NCBI GenBank assembly: GCA_031216445.1
Contig: CM062218.1
Location: forward strand, 21,489,501-21,553,500
Direction: 5' to 3'
From: Lateolabrax maculatus
Lineage: Eukaryota; Chordata; Actinopteri; Acropomatiformes; Lateolabracidae
DNA length: 64,000 nt
Shown: in pieces, positions 32,872-44,620 of the stretch
Layout of the letters: each line of letters begins with the position of its first letter
How positions within the stretch are numbered: position 1 is the stretch's first letter
Translations under genes and position numbers: made by a program
The notes under the pieces: generated by a model
What the model was told of the DNA's origin: nothing
Database searches by the model: none
Seen by the model: the letters and a program-made list of their open reading frames with translations, nothing else

Positions 32872-35800
32872 TTAGCGGCGCCGGTCGTACGTCTGTATTG
32901 TGCTCCACTCGTAGGACTCTGCCGGGGGGGGGGGGGAGAAGGCATGTTAGCACCATGGACTTCATGGAATCATTTTATTACTTTTTTTTTTAAAATAAAG
33001 CGGCATGGCTTTGAACTTACCTGGCTCCTCTTGGCTCCTTTTCCCCATCAGTCCAACAAAAGAGTTGACTTTATGCCCTGCGAGGAAAAGATATTTGGAC
33101 ATCAAACAGTTTGTCCAGCAACTGAACAGTTCAAGGATCATTTAGCTAACTGCAACCATCCGTAACCAGGGTTTTAGAAATACCGGAGTCAGAAGTTCAT
33201 AGAATATTAATACTATAATTTATATTTTATTAATTCATTTAACTGTTCAGTTATATTTTCTCCCTGCATATTGGTCTAAATGTTGTTTCACATTGCCAGA
33301 TTTCCTTTAATATTTTTTAAAAAACACTAAAATATGGCTTCTTTTGGCATTCAAACACTTTAACCAACGAGTGATTCTCCTGATCAGACTATCAGGCCTG
33401 AAGAGATCGTTTTTCTCAAGGAAAAAGCGTAGATTCAACGTAAGTCTAAACAAACTGGTTCTGTACAACCAAACCAGGTTCGTCCAGAACCAAACTGGAC
33501 TCCAGTTAGACTCTGGGTCCTGTCAGGTTTGCGGGGGTGTAAATGTGACAGACCGTTGCATCACAGACTCACTGGGGCCCCTGTCAATCACAGTAATGGA
33601 CTGTAATATGATCATGAGGAGGGGCGATGGGGGGGTGTTATAAAACTATAGAGAGCCCTGAGGGAATATCTTACATTACGACATCAATATTTGCATTACG
33701 CTGATGAGGGTTAATGGTAAATATATAAAATATGGGCCCTCGTTCTTAAACCTACTGGAGAAAAGACTTCATATCATCTCAGACCTTTTGTGCCTCGCCT
33801 GATTTGTCTGTTTGTGTGAGAGAAAACTGTGTAAGAGTGTAAGCATGGGAGGTCTCCTGGTTAGAAGTGAAGGGTGAAAGGCACAGCTCCTTCTATCCAT
33901 CACAAGCGTAAACAATCCAATTTAACTCTCAGATGTCCTTGGGGCATTGATCCCGGCACTCTGCCTCTCTCTAATGATGAGTGACTTATAGGCATGCCTG
34001 CATATGAGGAATAAATTAGATGTATACTTACTTACACTGGGCTGTGTTGCATCACTGAGTGGGTGACAGATTTAGACTGAAAAAAACTGTAAGAGATAAA
34101 GGGAAAATCCCCTCCTCCTCATTCTTTTTTCCTCTGTGCTCTTTATCTCCTTCCTCTTTGTCACACAGACGTCTGCTCGGGACCACCTTCCTTACTGACA
34201 AATTAATGTGGCGTTCAAAAGAAAAACAAAAAATGTACAAAATAGCATGCATTCAATTAATTAAACCCTGTCAAACCACTGACATAAATATTCATACAGA
34301 GGATTTGCTTTCTCCCCTTTATGCTTACACTGTTCTGTCTCTTTGGAACTGAGCATCTGGAAGCAAATTGCACACCCATTCCACTTTTAGTGGGGGTGAG
34401 TTTATGTCGTGCAATGTTCTGGGATAAATATACTTTATACCTCCTAAAACACCTGCTGGCTCCATGCTTATTTTATTTTATTTTTTTACTGCCGTTAATG
34501 TCAGTCAGATAATGTTGTAAAATGCACTTATACAGAAAACCCACAAGTTCATCTGATTTTGACTAATAGGCTCTTGTCGTATATGAGGCATTAATCCAAA
34601 TTTATTATTTTAGTTTTAGCACTGTGATGAACAGCAACGCGTCATTATTATGTTTTATTTTGTGACAAAGTGTTTGACATCATTCAGTAGGATTTGAGAG
34701 GTTTTATTTTAAGCCTAAAACACGGACAACAGGGGCGTAGCCACCACTGAGGACATTAGAAACTTTACAATAAACCTTGAATTAAAAACTTACACAAGGA
34801 GGGTATTTTTTTAGCCTGATTCCACTAATTTTAGGTTTCATAAATGTAATGGGTTTAAGGCCAACAACAACTATGGTCATGGCCTCAGTATTTCTAAAAG
34901 TCTGGCAATGATCCTGCACAGGAGAATTTTTGAACCCATAAAAGAGCCTTTACATCCTCCACCTACAAATAATGTGCAGACAGGGGGCTTTTACTGGACG
35001 GTGATGAAGCATCAAGCCAATATGACCAGAAATGAGGTAATACACAAATATGTGTCCTGTAGGCAGCAGTGATGACACTCACCTAATATAGGATCATATT
35101 TGCATTTACTTTGTTCCAGTAAATTTAAATGATGGTGCTAATATTGATAGACATGCAAGCCAGCAGCTGCATGGACAGTATGGAAGTGGAGGGAAGCATC
35201 CCCTTCTTACTGACTTCAGAGGAAAATGAAATAACTAGTGAATACGAGTGAATACGATATCATACTTACGTTTGTGGGTGATCTGTGCATTTGCTGCAGG
35301 AAGAAAGAGAGGACAAAGTTTAAAAAACAGGCCCACAGAGAGGAACGGGAGCAGTGTGGCCATGGGATGAGCTCTTACCCATGGAGCGCTTCCCCATCAG
35401 GCCGATGAACTGATGCGGCCGTGGCTTTCTTGTCAACCTCAGGAGGATTTCTCTGAATGGGTCGTTGGGAAGCCAGCGGTCCTGCGGGTCGGGGGGGGGG
35501 GGGGGTAGGTTTGGAGAGAATCTCAATGAGTGTTCATGGAGACAGCGACAGTGTAGACCCAGGCTGGCAAGGAGTATTATAGTATAGTCCCTGTATCTAA
35601 TGCTGGAACTTCCTTGTAAAGACATTTAGTCTTTATTTCGGGGACAAAACGATTTTATTGCTTTATCTGATTTTAATGATTTTAACTTAAGTAACGGAAC
35701 TGTTCCTAAATGCATCTTTATGTGACATTTCTTGTCTATTATATACTGTAATAAGTGTGTGTATTAACTGGACCCCCTAAACGCCCATCCGCCCAACACC

Positions 35801-37075
35801 AGCCCACATAAACTACACAGAGTAATAATCCACATACGGCTTGAATTTTCAACTTTGATTAAGTGTTTCTATTTCCGTCTCGAGATATATTTCTACAGTA
35901 TGCATCAGTCTGACTGCGGTGTTGGACCTGGGGGCCACTAATGTCTCGCACTAAGCCATAATGATTTATTGTGGGCTCATTCATCTACAGAATGGCCCCT
36001 GGTCTACCGTTTAGGCTATTGGCAAGTTTCCAACTCGCAATGTCAAACACAGGACGTGCGTTTCATGTCAATGGAGATCGCTTGGGCTTCCTCTCCTACT
36101 TCACTGTGCACTTAAGGTTATTTAATCCCCTATTGGCCGGCTGCTCTGAGGGCTGCAACAGTCTCCATCTTCATGTTGGCTCTTACGGAGTCCTCAAACC
36201 TTATTTTCTTTAAAGAGAGATTAAATACACTTTTTCACCTGTTTCTTACACAAATCAACTTAACCACATAATACTTTACATATTTTATTGAAATCCTCCT
36301 AATGAATTTGCATTTGCTGCCTCCTGTGTATCTCTGCACTGACACACACTTCACTGAGAGCAGAGGGAATTATCTCACACCAGCAGCTTTGTTTCTAGTT
36401 TTCAGAAATCCAGCCTTCAAGCACAGAAGGCTGAAAGTGAAGTTTCTCTTCACAGTGTGACACTGGGCATATGTTAGTGGTCTGGTCTTTAGTCTAATTA
36501 GTACTAATTAGTCATGTTCTGTGCACAACTGTGGCTAATGGAGAGAGTAAAGAATGAGTAAAAATAACAAAACAAAAAAATGACAAAGAAAAGCCATCCT
36601 CATTTAAAACAAATCCACACAGAAAACATCTGGATCAATGTTTCTAAGCTGATATTCTCACCTGCGGACTAATACTTTCTTCCACATGATATTGCTCCAC
36701 TTTAGATGCTGGGATTACTCTTACCTCAGCAAACTGACATCCCTTCTTAAAATTAAATAAACACATGTCTTTTCTCACACTAAAATTACCTTTGCGCACT
36801 TTCATATTTGGGTTAAACAAGTGCTCATTGGTAGGTGCAGGTTTATGCAGCTTTGATCCAGAAGAGTAGAAGCGAGCTTTCATTCTCACCGTTTTTGCTT
36901 CTAGAAGCCAGTAATAAGTAATAAGTGAGAATATGAATGAACCCCTGCTGGAAATTACCTGGATTTGATTACTGCTCGTCCAGAAGTCAGCCTCTTCCTT
37001 TGGGTCGTTTTCCTCGCAAAAAACTTGGGCGACGGCGAGAAAAGCCATGAACAGCGGCAAAAGCAGTAACTTCAT
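32872..37075 (-). CDS. tac1: Preprotachykinin-1 (substance P / neurokinin A precursor)
   Basis: Five coding exons on the minus strand: 37075-36959, 35481-35379, 35293-35270, 33077-33021, 32918-32872; 115 aa, all GT-AG. Residues 1-20 form a signal peptide (MKLLLLPLFMAFLAVAQVFC) for entry into the secretory pathway. Residues 58-68 are the substance P-like peptide KPRPHQFIGLM, followed by Gly-Lys-Arg for amidation and cleavage. Residues 83-92 are a neurokinin A-like HKVNSFVGLM, again with GKR. A longer 21-residue form (72-92) resembles goldfish carassin. The tail ends YDRRR, like the mammalian YERRR. The third coding exon is only 24 nt, matching mammalian exon 5. No counterpart of mammalian exon 4 (neuropeptide K insert) is visible in the 85-bp intron before it, so the precursor is constitutively gamma-like. 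Mature peptides act on neurokinin receptors. Like mammalian TAC1, it sits beside ASNS. Confidence 0.95.
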
Positions 37076-37364
37076 GATGCCGACCCTGTCGTTGGACTCG
37101 CTGCTGTGTTTGAATGACCGTCGAAAATCAACTTCAAAACTAAAAAAAAAAAAAAAAAAACACAGGATCTGTGGCTGTGTGTGGGGCAGGAGCCGCTGCA
37201 CTGTGCGCACTACTTCTTCCCTCCGCTCAGCAGGAGTCCATAGCGCGCTCGTGCGTCAGACCGCCGGCCTCTGTCTCCAAAAGCTGTCCGCGCGCTCAGC
37301 CTCTGCAGCCGCTTCCACCGTCTCGTGCGTCCTGCGTCTCGTGCAGCGAGCCTCGCGGCGCTGC

Positions 37365-37370
37365 TTTATA
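37365..37370 (-). promoter_or_regulatory. TATA box of TAC1
   Basis: Minus-strand TATAAA in a GC-rich context (GGCCGCTATAAAGCAGC) lies about 290 bases upstream of the TAC1 ATG. A CRE-like TGACGCAC is about 110 bases further upstream (minus strand, 37485-37478) and another about 110 bases downstream (37258-37251). Whether the 5' leader contains an intron is unclear: a T18-AG acceptor-like site occurs at 37158-37140, but no good donor was found. Confidence 0.55.
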
Positions 37371-37485
37371 GCGGCCCGGGCGGTACTCTGCACAGCCCTG
37401 ACGGTAGTGGGATTACTCTCGGAGCGCGGTTACCGTTACCAGCCTGAGCCCTTTCCGTATCACGAAGCGTAAAAGGCGTGCGTCA

Positions 37486-38779
37486 CTGGACTTCCTCCAC
37501 CTCAGAGTCTCCGTGTGATCTCACATGATCAGAAATTCATTGTGACCATACAGCCTGCGGCCCGACAGGTCTCTGCGTTTATCATCCAAAACTCATGGAG
37601 CCTCCTGGAGAATGGGCCTTATGCAAGAAGTCACTCCTCACTTGGAAGTGATTTTATGCGCCTGAAAACTGGAGTGGAAAGAGTTTTCACTTCGTTTGAG
37701 CGCATATTTTATAGCAGAGCAAAACAAATCTACATAGAAGCCTGTTACCTCTGTGTCAGTGAATCATCATCAAACAGTTGCACCTCATCACCTGTCCTGG
37801 AGGCTTATAGAGCAGACACTGTTTTCTAGTTGTAGTTTCTTAAAAGCAGGTATGAGCCGTGTGTGGAGTTGAAAGCTTGTATCTACACTCACGTAATAAC
37901 GTCCCCGTCACGTAAACCTTGAGGAGGCACTTGGCTTTCAGGCTTAACTGCATTAAGGTCTGTAAATGTATTGTTTTTATTTTAGGGATGTACATTGTAA
38001 TTGTGTTTTTTTATATAGACTTTGGGGACCGATGCCCATCTATTCCGGTGCAGGTCTATATAGCTTATTCCTACAGCTGAGAGAAAACAGTGTATGCAAA
38101 GCTCTCATATCAAAGCCTGAATGAGCAGGCGAAGGGTGTGTGACCTGAGCATGCCACTGATTTCCATTAGAAAGGCTTCGTTTTAAAGAAGGGGATGTTC
38201 AGGATGAATAGAGGACTGCACTGTCACACCAAGTTCTGTGGCCACGCACCTCAACGAGTGCTTGATTTGCTGAAGTGCCTTTATTTCCATTAACAATAAG
38301 TCTGTTTTATTTACCCATGTGCTATTGGCAAATGCAAATGTTTTCCCTGGGGTGAGAATGGACCAATGTCTTCTATGGCAAGTGTTATTCATCCATTTGT
38401 TCAATGAATCCAAGATGCAATGCCAATTTACATTAACAGGAACCTTTCTGAAGGATGCTTTGCATTGACTGGCTCTATTTGACTTGATATTACGTACATT
38501 TTGTTATTATGAGTTCACAGACTGAAGCACCAAGATCGCTGAGTTCATAGCGTGAACATGAATCCCATCATGCCTGGCTGTGGGACACATGACGTCCTGG
38601 TGAACTTCCTGCGCAGGTGAAGTGACTGTGGATAAGTTTGTGGCTCATACTGATTTCTTATCTCTACCAGAGGGCCTCTGTGATCACACAGCCACTCTCG
38701 AATGGAATTTAATCATACTCACAACTGTGACAGCTCATCCAATTAACAGACGGAAGGGGGAGGTGAGATGAGAAAGCTG

Positions 38780-38820
<41 letters not shown>

Positions 38821-40239
38821 GATGGAGCTGTTGGAACCATGGGGGGGGAGTAACCACGGAGGAGGAAGACGTGGGAGGTAAAAGGAGCAGGGCTCGTTGC
38901 ATTTGGGGCCAAGAGATAAACAGATATACAGATTATGTATGAGGGGGGATGTGGACATATATGACATGAGCTACGAGAGAGCGAGAGGTGTACATGAGCA
39001 ACCGGAATTAGAAAATCCCTGGTGCCAACAGGGAAGCATTCCATTTATATTTCAATCAAAACAGCCTAGAAGATGCTGAATAAAAACAGAAGTTGTTCAA
39101 ATGTTAACTATTGTGAACAGAAGATAAGCGCACAGATCTTATGATTTTTGATGGAAATGTACACAGGATATAAACCCATTTCTGGATTTTAGTGAAACAG
39201 CAATACTTTCCCTCTATGTAACGTAATAGGAGACATTGTCAAATGAGGGAGGGAGGAAATTAATTTTACTGTAATTACATTGTCTGGCAATTAATGTATA
39301 GTACATTTTTGATGTATGATATGTGGGACCTTTAACAACTCTACTCCATACAAACAACCTTGCAAACAGCACCACCACGTTTTTATTCTTTCCAATTGAA
39401 AGATGTGGTGATCAATTAAATGGGGGCCTCCCACATGTTCACGTTCTCTGTGGGTTTAACACGCTCACCAGATATTTCACAACAGGACCTCGTGCAGTTA
39501 ATTTTCCAGCATGAGAGCCTGATGGCAGCGACAGATACGAGCTGAAACTTGAGCGCCTTATTCACGTGCAAGATTGCATCCCATAAAGGTCAAAAATAAT
39601 ATTCATGTAATATGAGTGGAGTGCCCCTTTAATTTGCATAATATTTATTCTTTACAGGGCAGTGCTGGCGTTGTGTAAAATCATTGGGACATCCCTTGTC
39701 CACAGTTGAACTATTCTTGCCTTCTGTCATTTGTTGCTAATTTGGAGGAGCGTGGTACACAACAAATATTCAGATTATATAGTTTTTTGTTCCCATCAGC
39801 CCTCTCTGAAGCCAAAAATGTCAAGAGGACCTGAGGGTATCCTCAAATTAAAGAACCTAAAATAATATTTATGTGTAAAAAGTAGCCTCATGCAGGTCAG
39901 TGTGCTGACCTCTTGTACTAACCATGTGGGGAATGCTGTTGCAACATTGTCTCCTCTATTCTTCAGTCATAAAACCATGGATTTTCTTATTGTGGTGTTT
40001 CTTGCTGTAATCAGTCCCCTGCTGGCAGTCACTCAGTACTTTGATTAAAACAACAAGTCAAGTGGTTCAACCATGTGGTTCACATGCTGGCATCCAGGGG
40101 TCACCATGGGCCATTAATCAGCCTCCCAGAAAATAACTTGTTGTTTGATTGAATTACATCCCAAGGAACACAAATATCAGATCAATTTTAGATTAGACCT
40201 AGTTTAGGACCACAGAGTGAGAATGTGTGCTGTGCTGCA
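37486..40239. other. Upstream flank of TAC1, no gene seen
   Basis: Unique-looking sequence with short chance frames. It includes a (GA)n tract and an AT-rich stretch with ATTTGCATAATATTTATTC near 39630. No splice-supported coding block. Confidence 0.45.
38782..38818 (+). repeat. (GA)n microsatellite
   Basis: About 18 uninterrupted GA units. It produces a spurious Ser-Leu repeat frame on the minus strand. Confidence 0.9.
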
Positions 40240-40430
40240 CTGATCAGATTTGTGCCCTTCTACTAGTCGGGCCTGACGATGGAAATGTAGGTCCATCTGT
40301 CGGCCTGTCTTTCCAACACTTGGGTCCAGATATCTTGAGAAACACTTGCCAGATTGCCATGAAATTGAATGGCCTGCAAAGGCTGATTTGTTATGTTTGT
40401 GTGGACCTCTAACCTGAAATATCCATTTGT
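40240..40430 (+). repeat. Dispersed teleost repeat fragment
   Basis: Contains GGCCTGACGATGGAAATGTA, CAACACTTGGGTCCAGATAT, CTTGAGAAACACTTGCCAG and ATTGCCATGAAATTGAATGG. The order matches a percomorph repeat also represented at 25040-25140. Confidence 0.45.
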
Positions 40431-42405
40431 TCAGAAATATCAGAATCAAGTGGATAGATGAAATATACGCTCATTGCCCCCACAAAGTCTGTATCAACAA
40501 ATGTCCAAATCATTTTAACGACATGACATGTGCTTTGAGTTGAGCCTGACAACCCAAATCTACGATGTCTTAAGATAACCACAAAACAAAGTATGGCACC
40601 ATCATCAATGGCTTTTTTGTAAAAACGATAGCTTTATCTCTGTTAAACAATTATTACACTACTTATTATGTTTCGCCAGATATGGCACTAGTTCTGAAAC
40701 ACATTTTCAAAACTCAGAAGGTTTCTGGTTTTACTTCTGAATACTAAACCCCGTCCAGTTCGGATTCTGACCAAAACTTGCTCTTTTCCTTGTGGCTGAA
40801 TTGCTTTATATGCTGGCAGTTTGGTTGCATGAACAATGCTGTGACCTTCTGATGGAGTCGCTCCCCTGGGATCTATCTAGATAATGGATGCACACTTGTG
40901 GGCGGGTGGTTGATGTGAGAGGAATATTGATAACTGTCTGAGATAAGGAGGAAACAAGCTTTATCGTAGACACTGGTTTTAAATTTGCTGCACAGGACAG
41001 GTATCAGGTAACCTTTTTTTTCTTACTTATAGTGAGGGTGAAAGACTTTCCCTCTATGAACTGTCTTTTACAAACAACCATGTTCGTATTGTATGGTAAG
41101 AGTTGGGGTTACAAGACAATGAGGAGAACAAATTAAAGAGTTAATATCACAAATGAGCACAATGACCATGGCCCTACTGTGGAGTTCAACCACAGACTAT
41201 AGAAAAAGAAAACTGCATGGGGACAGCCAGGCAGAGGAATCGGCTCACTTGGGTTGACTCAGGGAGTAGCACACAAATTGTTGTGGGATAGTATGCAGCC
41301 TTGTGACAGTGGACAGTGGGAGTGCAGCAGAAGTCAGTTCAAAGAGAGTTGAGAAGCTTCTTTTGCAATTGAACCAAAGGAATTATCTCTTTTTTTCCAG
41401 CTGTTGAGATAATAAAAGTCCAATTACATTTTCAAATCTCATTGCACATTGAAACCCATTCATCCATCTGTTTTCCACCACTTATCAGGATGTCACAGTG
41501 GCAAGTATCCCAAACGTCACTCTACTTCAGCTCTTCCTTTGGGGCACCATTTCCAAGGTCAAGGATGAACTTTGTTTACACCATGTGTCATTTTTAAATG
41601 AAGGGAGTGGGCCTGGAAACATGAAAAGTTCAGTTTTAATATATACAAATATGAAGTATGGTGTACAAGCTTTACCACATACACATTCAACCAAACATTG
41701 AGATCAGAGATAAGGGGCGGTCTGAAAGTGTGCACCATTATCCCCATTTGTACGGTTCATCACATCGTGTCCAACGTTACAGGTATAAATTCTTCTGCCT
41801 TTAAGTGAGCTGAACAGGTCTCACAACCTAGTTTATTTTACCTCTGTGAATCTGGGTTGTGTGTTTGAAGATTTCTTACCCAGAGCAGAGAGACCAGATC
41901 TTGTTCCTGGGTATAGGCATAAGCCACCTGGTGCACTGCCAGGCTTTGCTGATCACTGGCTGCAAAAAAAAGTTCTGGGAAACAAATCTTCTTAACAGAT
42001 CCCACTACTGACCAAGTGCACATTCACAGATTTAGATTCAGGTACCCAACTCTCCAAACTTTTTGCAAATGATTTAGCTACAATCTAATATTGTCCCCCA
42101 AGCACCCAAACGCCCACAAGCCGTGACTTCTGTTGATAAGCGTTGCAAAGTGAAGTGGCTGCACTCGGCCATGAAGCGCTCAGGAGCACCAGGAGTGGGG
42201 TTTGCTTCCAAGCCTGAGAGGCGTTTGAAAAAATGGACGCACAATTGTCATCTGTACTTCACACAGTCAACTTCACTAGCTATTGTTAGCCGCTAAATGT
42301 CAAGTGCATCTATAGAACAGTAGGATGAATGCAGCAGTGGGGCGAATTAAGTCACGTAGGTCTTGCTGGAATGAGAAAAACAAACAGTTTTGTGTGCCTC
42401 TCTGT

Positions 42406-42407
<2 letters not shown>

Positions 42408-42444
<37 letters not shown>
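42408..42444 (+). repeat. (CA)n microsatellite
   Basis: About 18 CA units. Confidence 0.9.
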
Positions 42445-42445
<1 letters not shown>

Positions 42446-42596
42446 CACACGGACCACAGAATGCAATTTCATTTTTGAAGGTTGCGAGGATGTTTTAATT
42501 TTCTTAGATACTACAAGAATGAGTCACGCTATGTGACATCTGCAGGAATCCAGTTTGCCACAATAGTTACATCACTCTTCTGCCCTTCCACACGAT

Positions 42597-42597
<1 letters not shown>

Positions 42598-42632
<35 letters not shown>
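42598..42632 (+). repeat. (CA)n microsatellite
   Basis: About 17 CA units, only 150 bases after the previous CA tract. The two may derive from one longer array. Confidence 0.9.
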
Positions 42633-42634
<2 letters not shown>

Positions 42635-43669
42635 AAAACCCCAATGGGAATAAAAGAGTGAATCACCTTTTGAAGTTGCCTAGGGCTGATAGCCTTTCAG
42701 CAGCACTGAAGGCTCAGTTTGGAGGAATTTTAATCAAGATCGTCCAGATAGGACACGTCAGCTCTAATTTATGTCTCTGCAGGACTCTCTCGTTGCCACT
42801 CATTTCTTACATGAGCCGTTTCTCACCTCCCTGCTTCTGCTTCTGTACTTTTCTTTGAGTGTGCTGACTCGAGGCCAGAGCAATGCTCCCAGGTTCGTCC
42901 CGTGGAGCTCTCCAGCTACAGGCGACGTCCCAGGAGCCCGTGCCTTAATAAAACTTTATATGTCCATCTTTCCATTTCCTAGGATTAAATAAGATTGTCA
43001 GAAAAGTGCATGCCTAAGTATTAAGCTCAGCAATATATTGATCTCATAGCTTTTACTGCTCTGTACATTTTATTGTTTTAATGTTGTGGATTACCTATTG
43101 CAATTCAGCATTCCCTGTGCTCAGGCCTGAACAAACAGCCGCGTTAACGGGTAATAAACTGCATACTGTGTAAGTACCAATTCACTGACTATGTCTTCTT
43201 GAAGGTATCACACAGTCACGTCTGGATTGAAACTATAATAGTTATAATAAAACCACAGATACAGTATCTTCAGTCACTTTTCTCAGAAAATATCAGTGCA
43301 GTATGAGACGCGTTGTTGCAGCTACTTTTAACTCTGCAGACAGACGTGCCACCTCCATGACACATGGGGTCACCAGCCACTTCTGTTCACCTGCCAGCGA
43401 CGAGCTTCATCAGCCGGGCACGAGACTTGGAGGTTCTTCATATCCCAGTCAGTCCCCGCCCCCCCACAAAAAAAATCAACTTTCACCTTCTAGCTGGAAA
43501 TGTTTCCTGATTCCATTCAAGGTTTGTTGACACCAGTATTCTTGTACAGTGTCTTTTAATCCAGCAACAGTCGAAACAGAGCATAAAAAATATTGGTATT
43601 GAATTTATATGTGATGCTTATGTTATGGCATGTTGTTTGTCTTGTATTATTTATAATGCATGACAAAAT

Positions 43670-43701
43670 CATGTATCATGGAGAACCATCCATGATACAT
43701 G
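43670..43701. repeat. Perfect 13-bp inverted repeat (hairpin)
   Basis: CATGTATCATGGA and TCCATGATACATG are exact reverse complements separated by the six bases GAACCA. No transcription unit is seen around it. Confidence 0.8.
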
Positions 43702-44049
43702 GATAAAATGAGTCAACAAATAAAAACCAAAAAAATTATGATAAGAGTATCATTATATGAAGTATACCTGTATACATGTAAAAGATATGGTCCAAAGGGA
43801 CTGATTGGATCTTTTCAGTCTATAAACATGAAAAATCTCAGTTTACTATTTGAAATTAGGAAGAATAGTGTACAGGTAATACCACAAATACATCAGCCAA
43901 AAATTGGTATAATTGATCAGGGGCTTATTCTCCAAGTGATACGCAGAGCTACATCTCTCAATGGGTCATTATTTAACACCTTCATCTCAGAACTCCTCCA
44001 CTTGAAACTCACCCAGCACATCTTGCCCCTCTCCATCTGTGAGCCACTG

Positions 44050-44620
44050 AGTTCCTGACAGACAGGCAGCAGCAGGTGAGGCTGCAGAAATGTACACCCA
44101 AGAGATTTGTGCTCTCACCACTGACTGTACCTGGGGAGTCCCCTCAGTCCTTTGACATGATGAGGAGTCTGGGAGTTGAACACTTGGTCCTCTGTTGAGG
44201 TCACAGCAACCTGAACATGCTCAAAACTGGATATGACAGTGGACTTCAGGTCCCCCAAATGACTCTTTGGCCACCATAATCAACAACACTGTTGCATCAG
44301 CTGTAGAATATTTCCAGTTACAATCTTTTGGGACCTGAAATGCAGAACCAATATACTAGACTCCATTATTTATAAAAAGGCCCAGCAGAGGATATACCTC
44401 CTATGCAGGCTGAGTTAGTTCAACCTGCTACGGGAGCTGCTGATCCAGTTCTACACAGGGTTTAGTGGGTCTGTTCTCCCATCACAGTATGGTTTGGATC
44501 GTCCACAAAAAAGTGTAGATCATGGTGAGGATCAAGGTGCAGACGTACCCACGACCCTCAGAGCCAGGAAACAGGCGGCCCTCACACACTCACTGCTGAT
44601 TACAACTTTTTCCCCCTGGT
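44050..44620 (+). mobile_element. Decayed LINE reverse-transcriptase remnant
   Basis: Frame-shifting reading gives EFLTDRQQQVRL, then YKKAQQRIYLLCRLS, ELLIQFYT and SITVWFGSSTKKCRS. These match the order of conserved words in the C-terminal region of fish LINE ORF2 (AQQRLYFLRRLR, FYSAVIES, SITVWYG). Several stops and frameshifts make it a dead copy. The clade is not assigned. Confidence 0.5.

Larger units (their letters stand above)
40431..43669. other. Non-coding region with microsatellites
   Basis: No gene recognised. It contains two (CA)n tracts listed separately. Confidence 0.4.

Noticed and set aside
33344..33643. 99-residue plus-strand frame inside a TAC1 intron
   Set aside because: No conserved motif and no plausible splice borders; opposite strand to TAC1.
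36644..37210. 188-residue minus-strand frame containing the TAC1 signal exon
   Set aside because: Only 37075-36959 is coding. The extension upstream of MKLLL passes through the A/T-rich leader, and the part after 36959 is intron beyond a good donor.
38709..39044. Ser-Leu-rich minus-strand frame
   Set aside because: Produced by the (GA)n microsatellite.
42408..42632. Regularly repeated CA blocks resembling an array
   Set aside because: Plain microsatellites without spacers, in eukaryotic DNA; not a CRISPR array.
43699..44058. 119-residue plus-strand frame
   Set aside because: Low-complexity Lys/Ile/Ser-rich composition of AT-rich DNA, running into the LINE remnant; no family match known to me.
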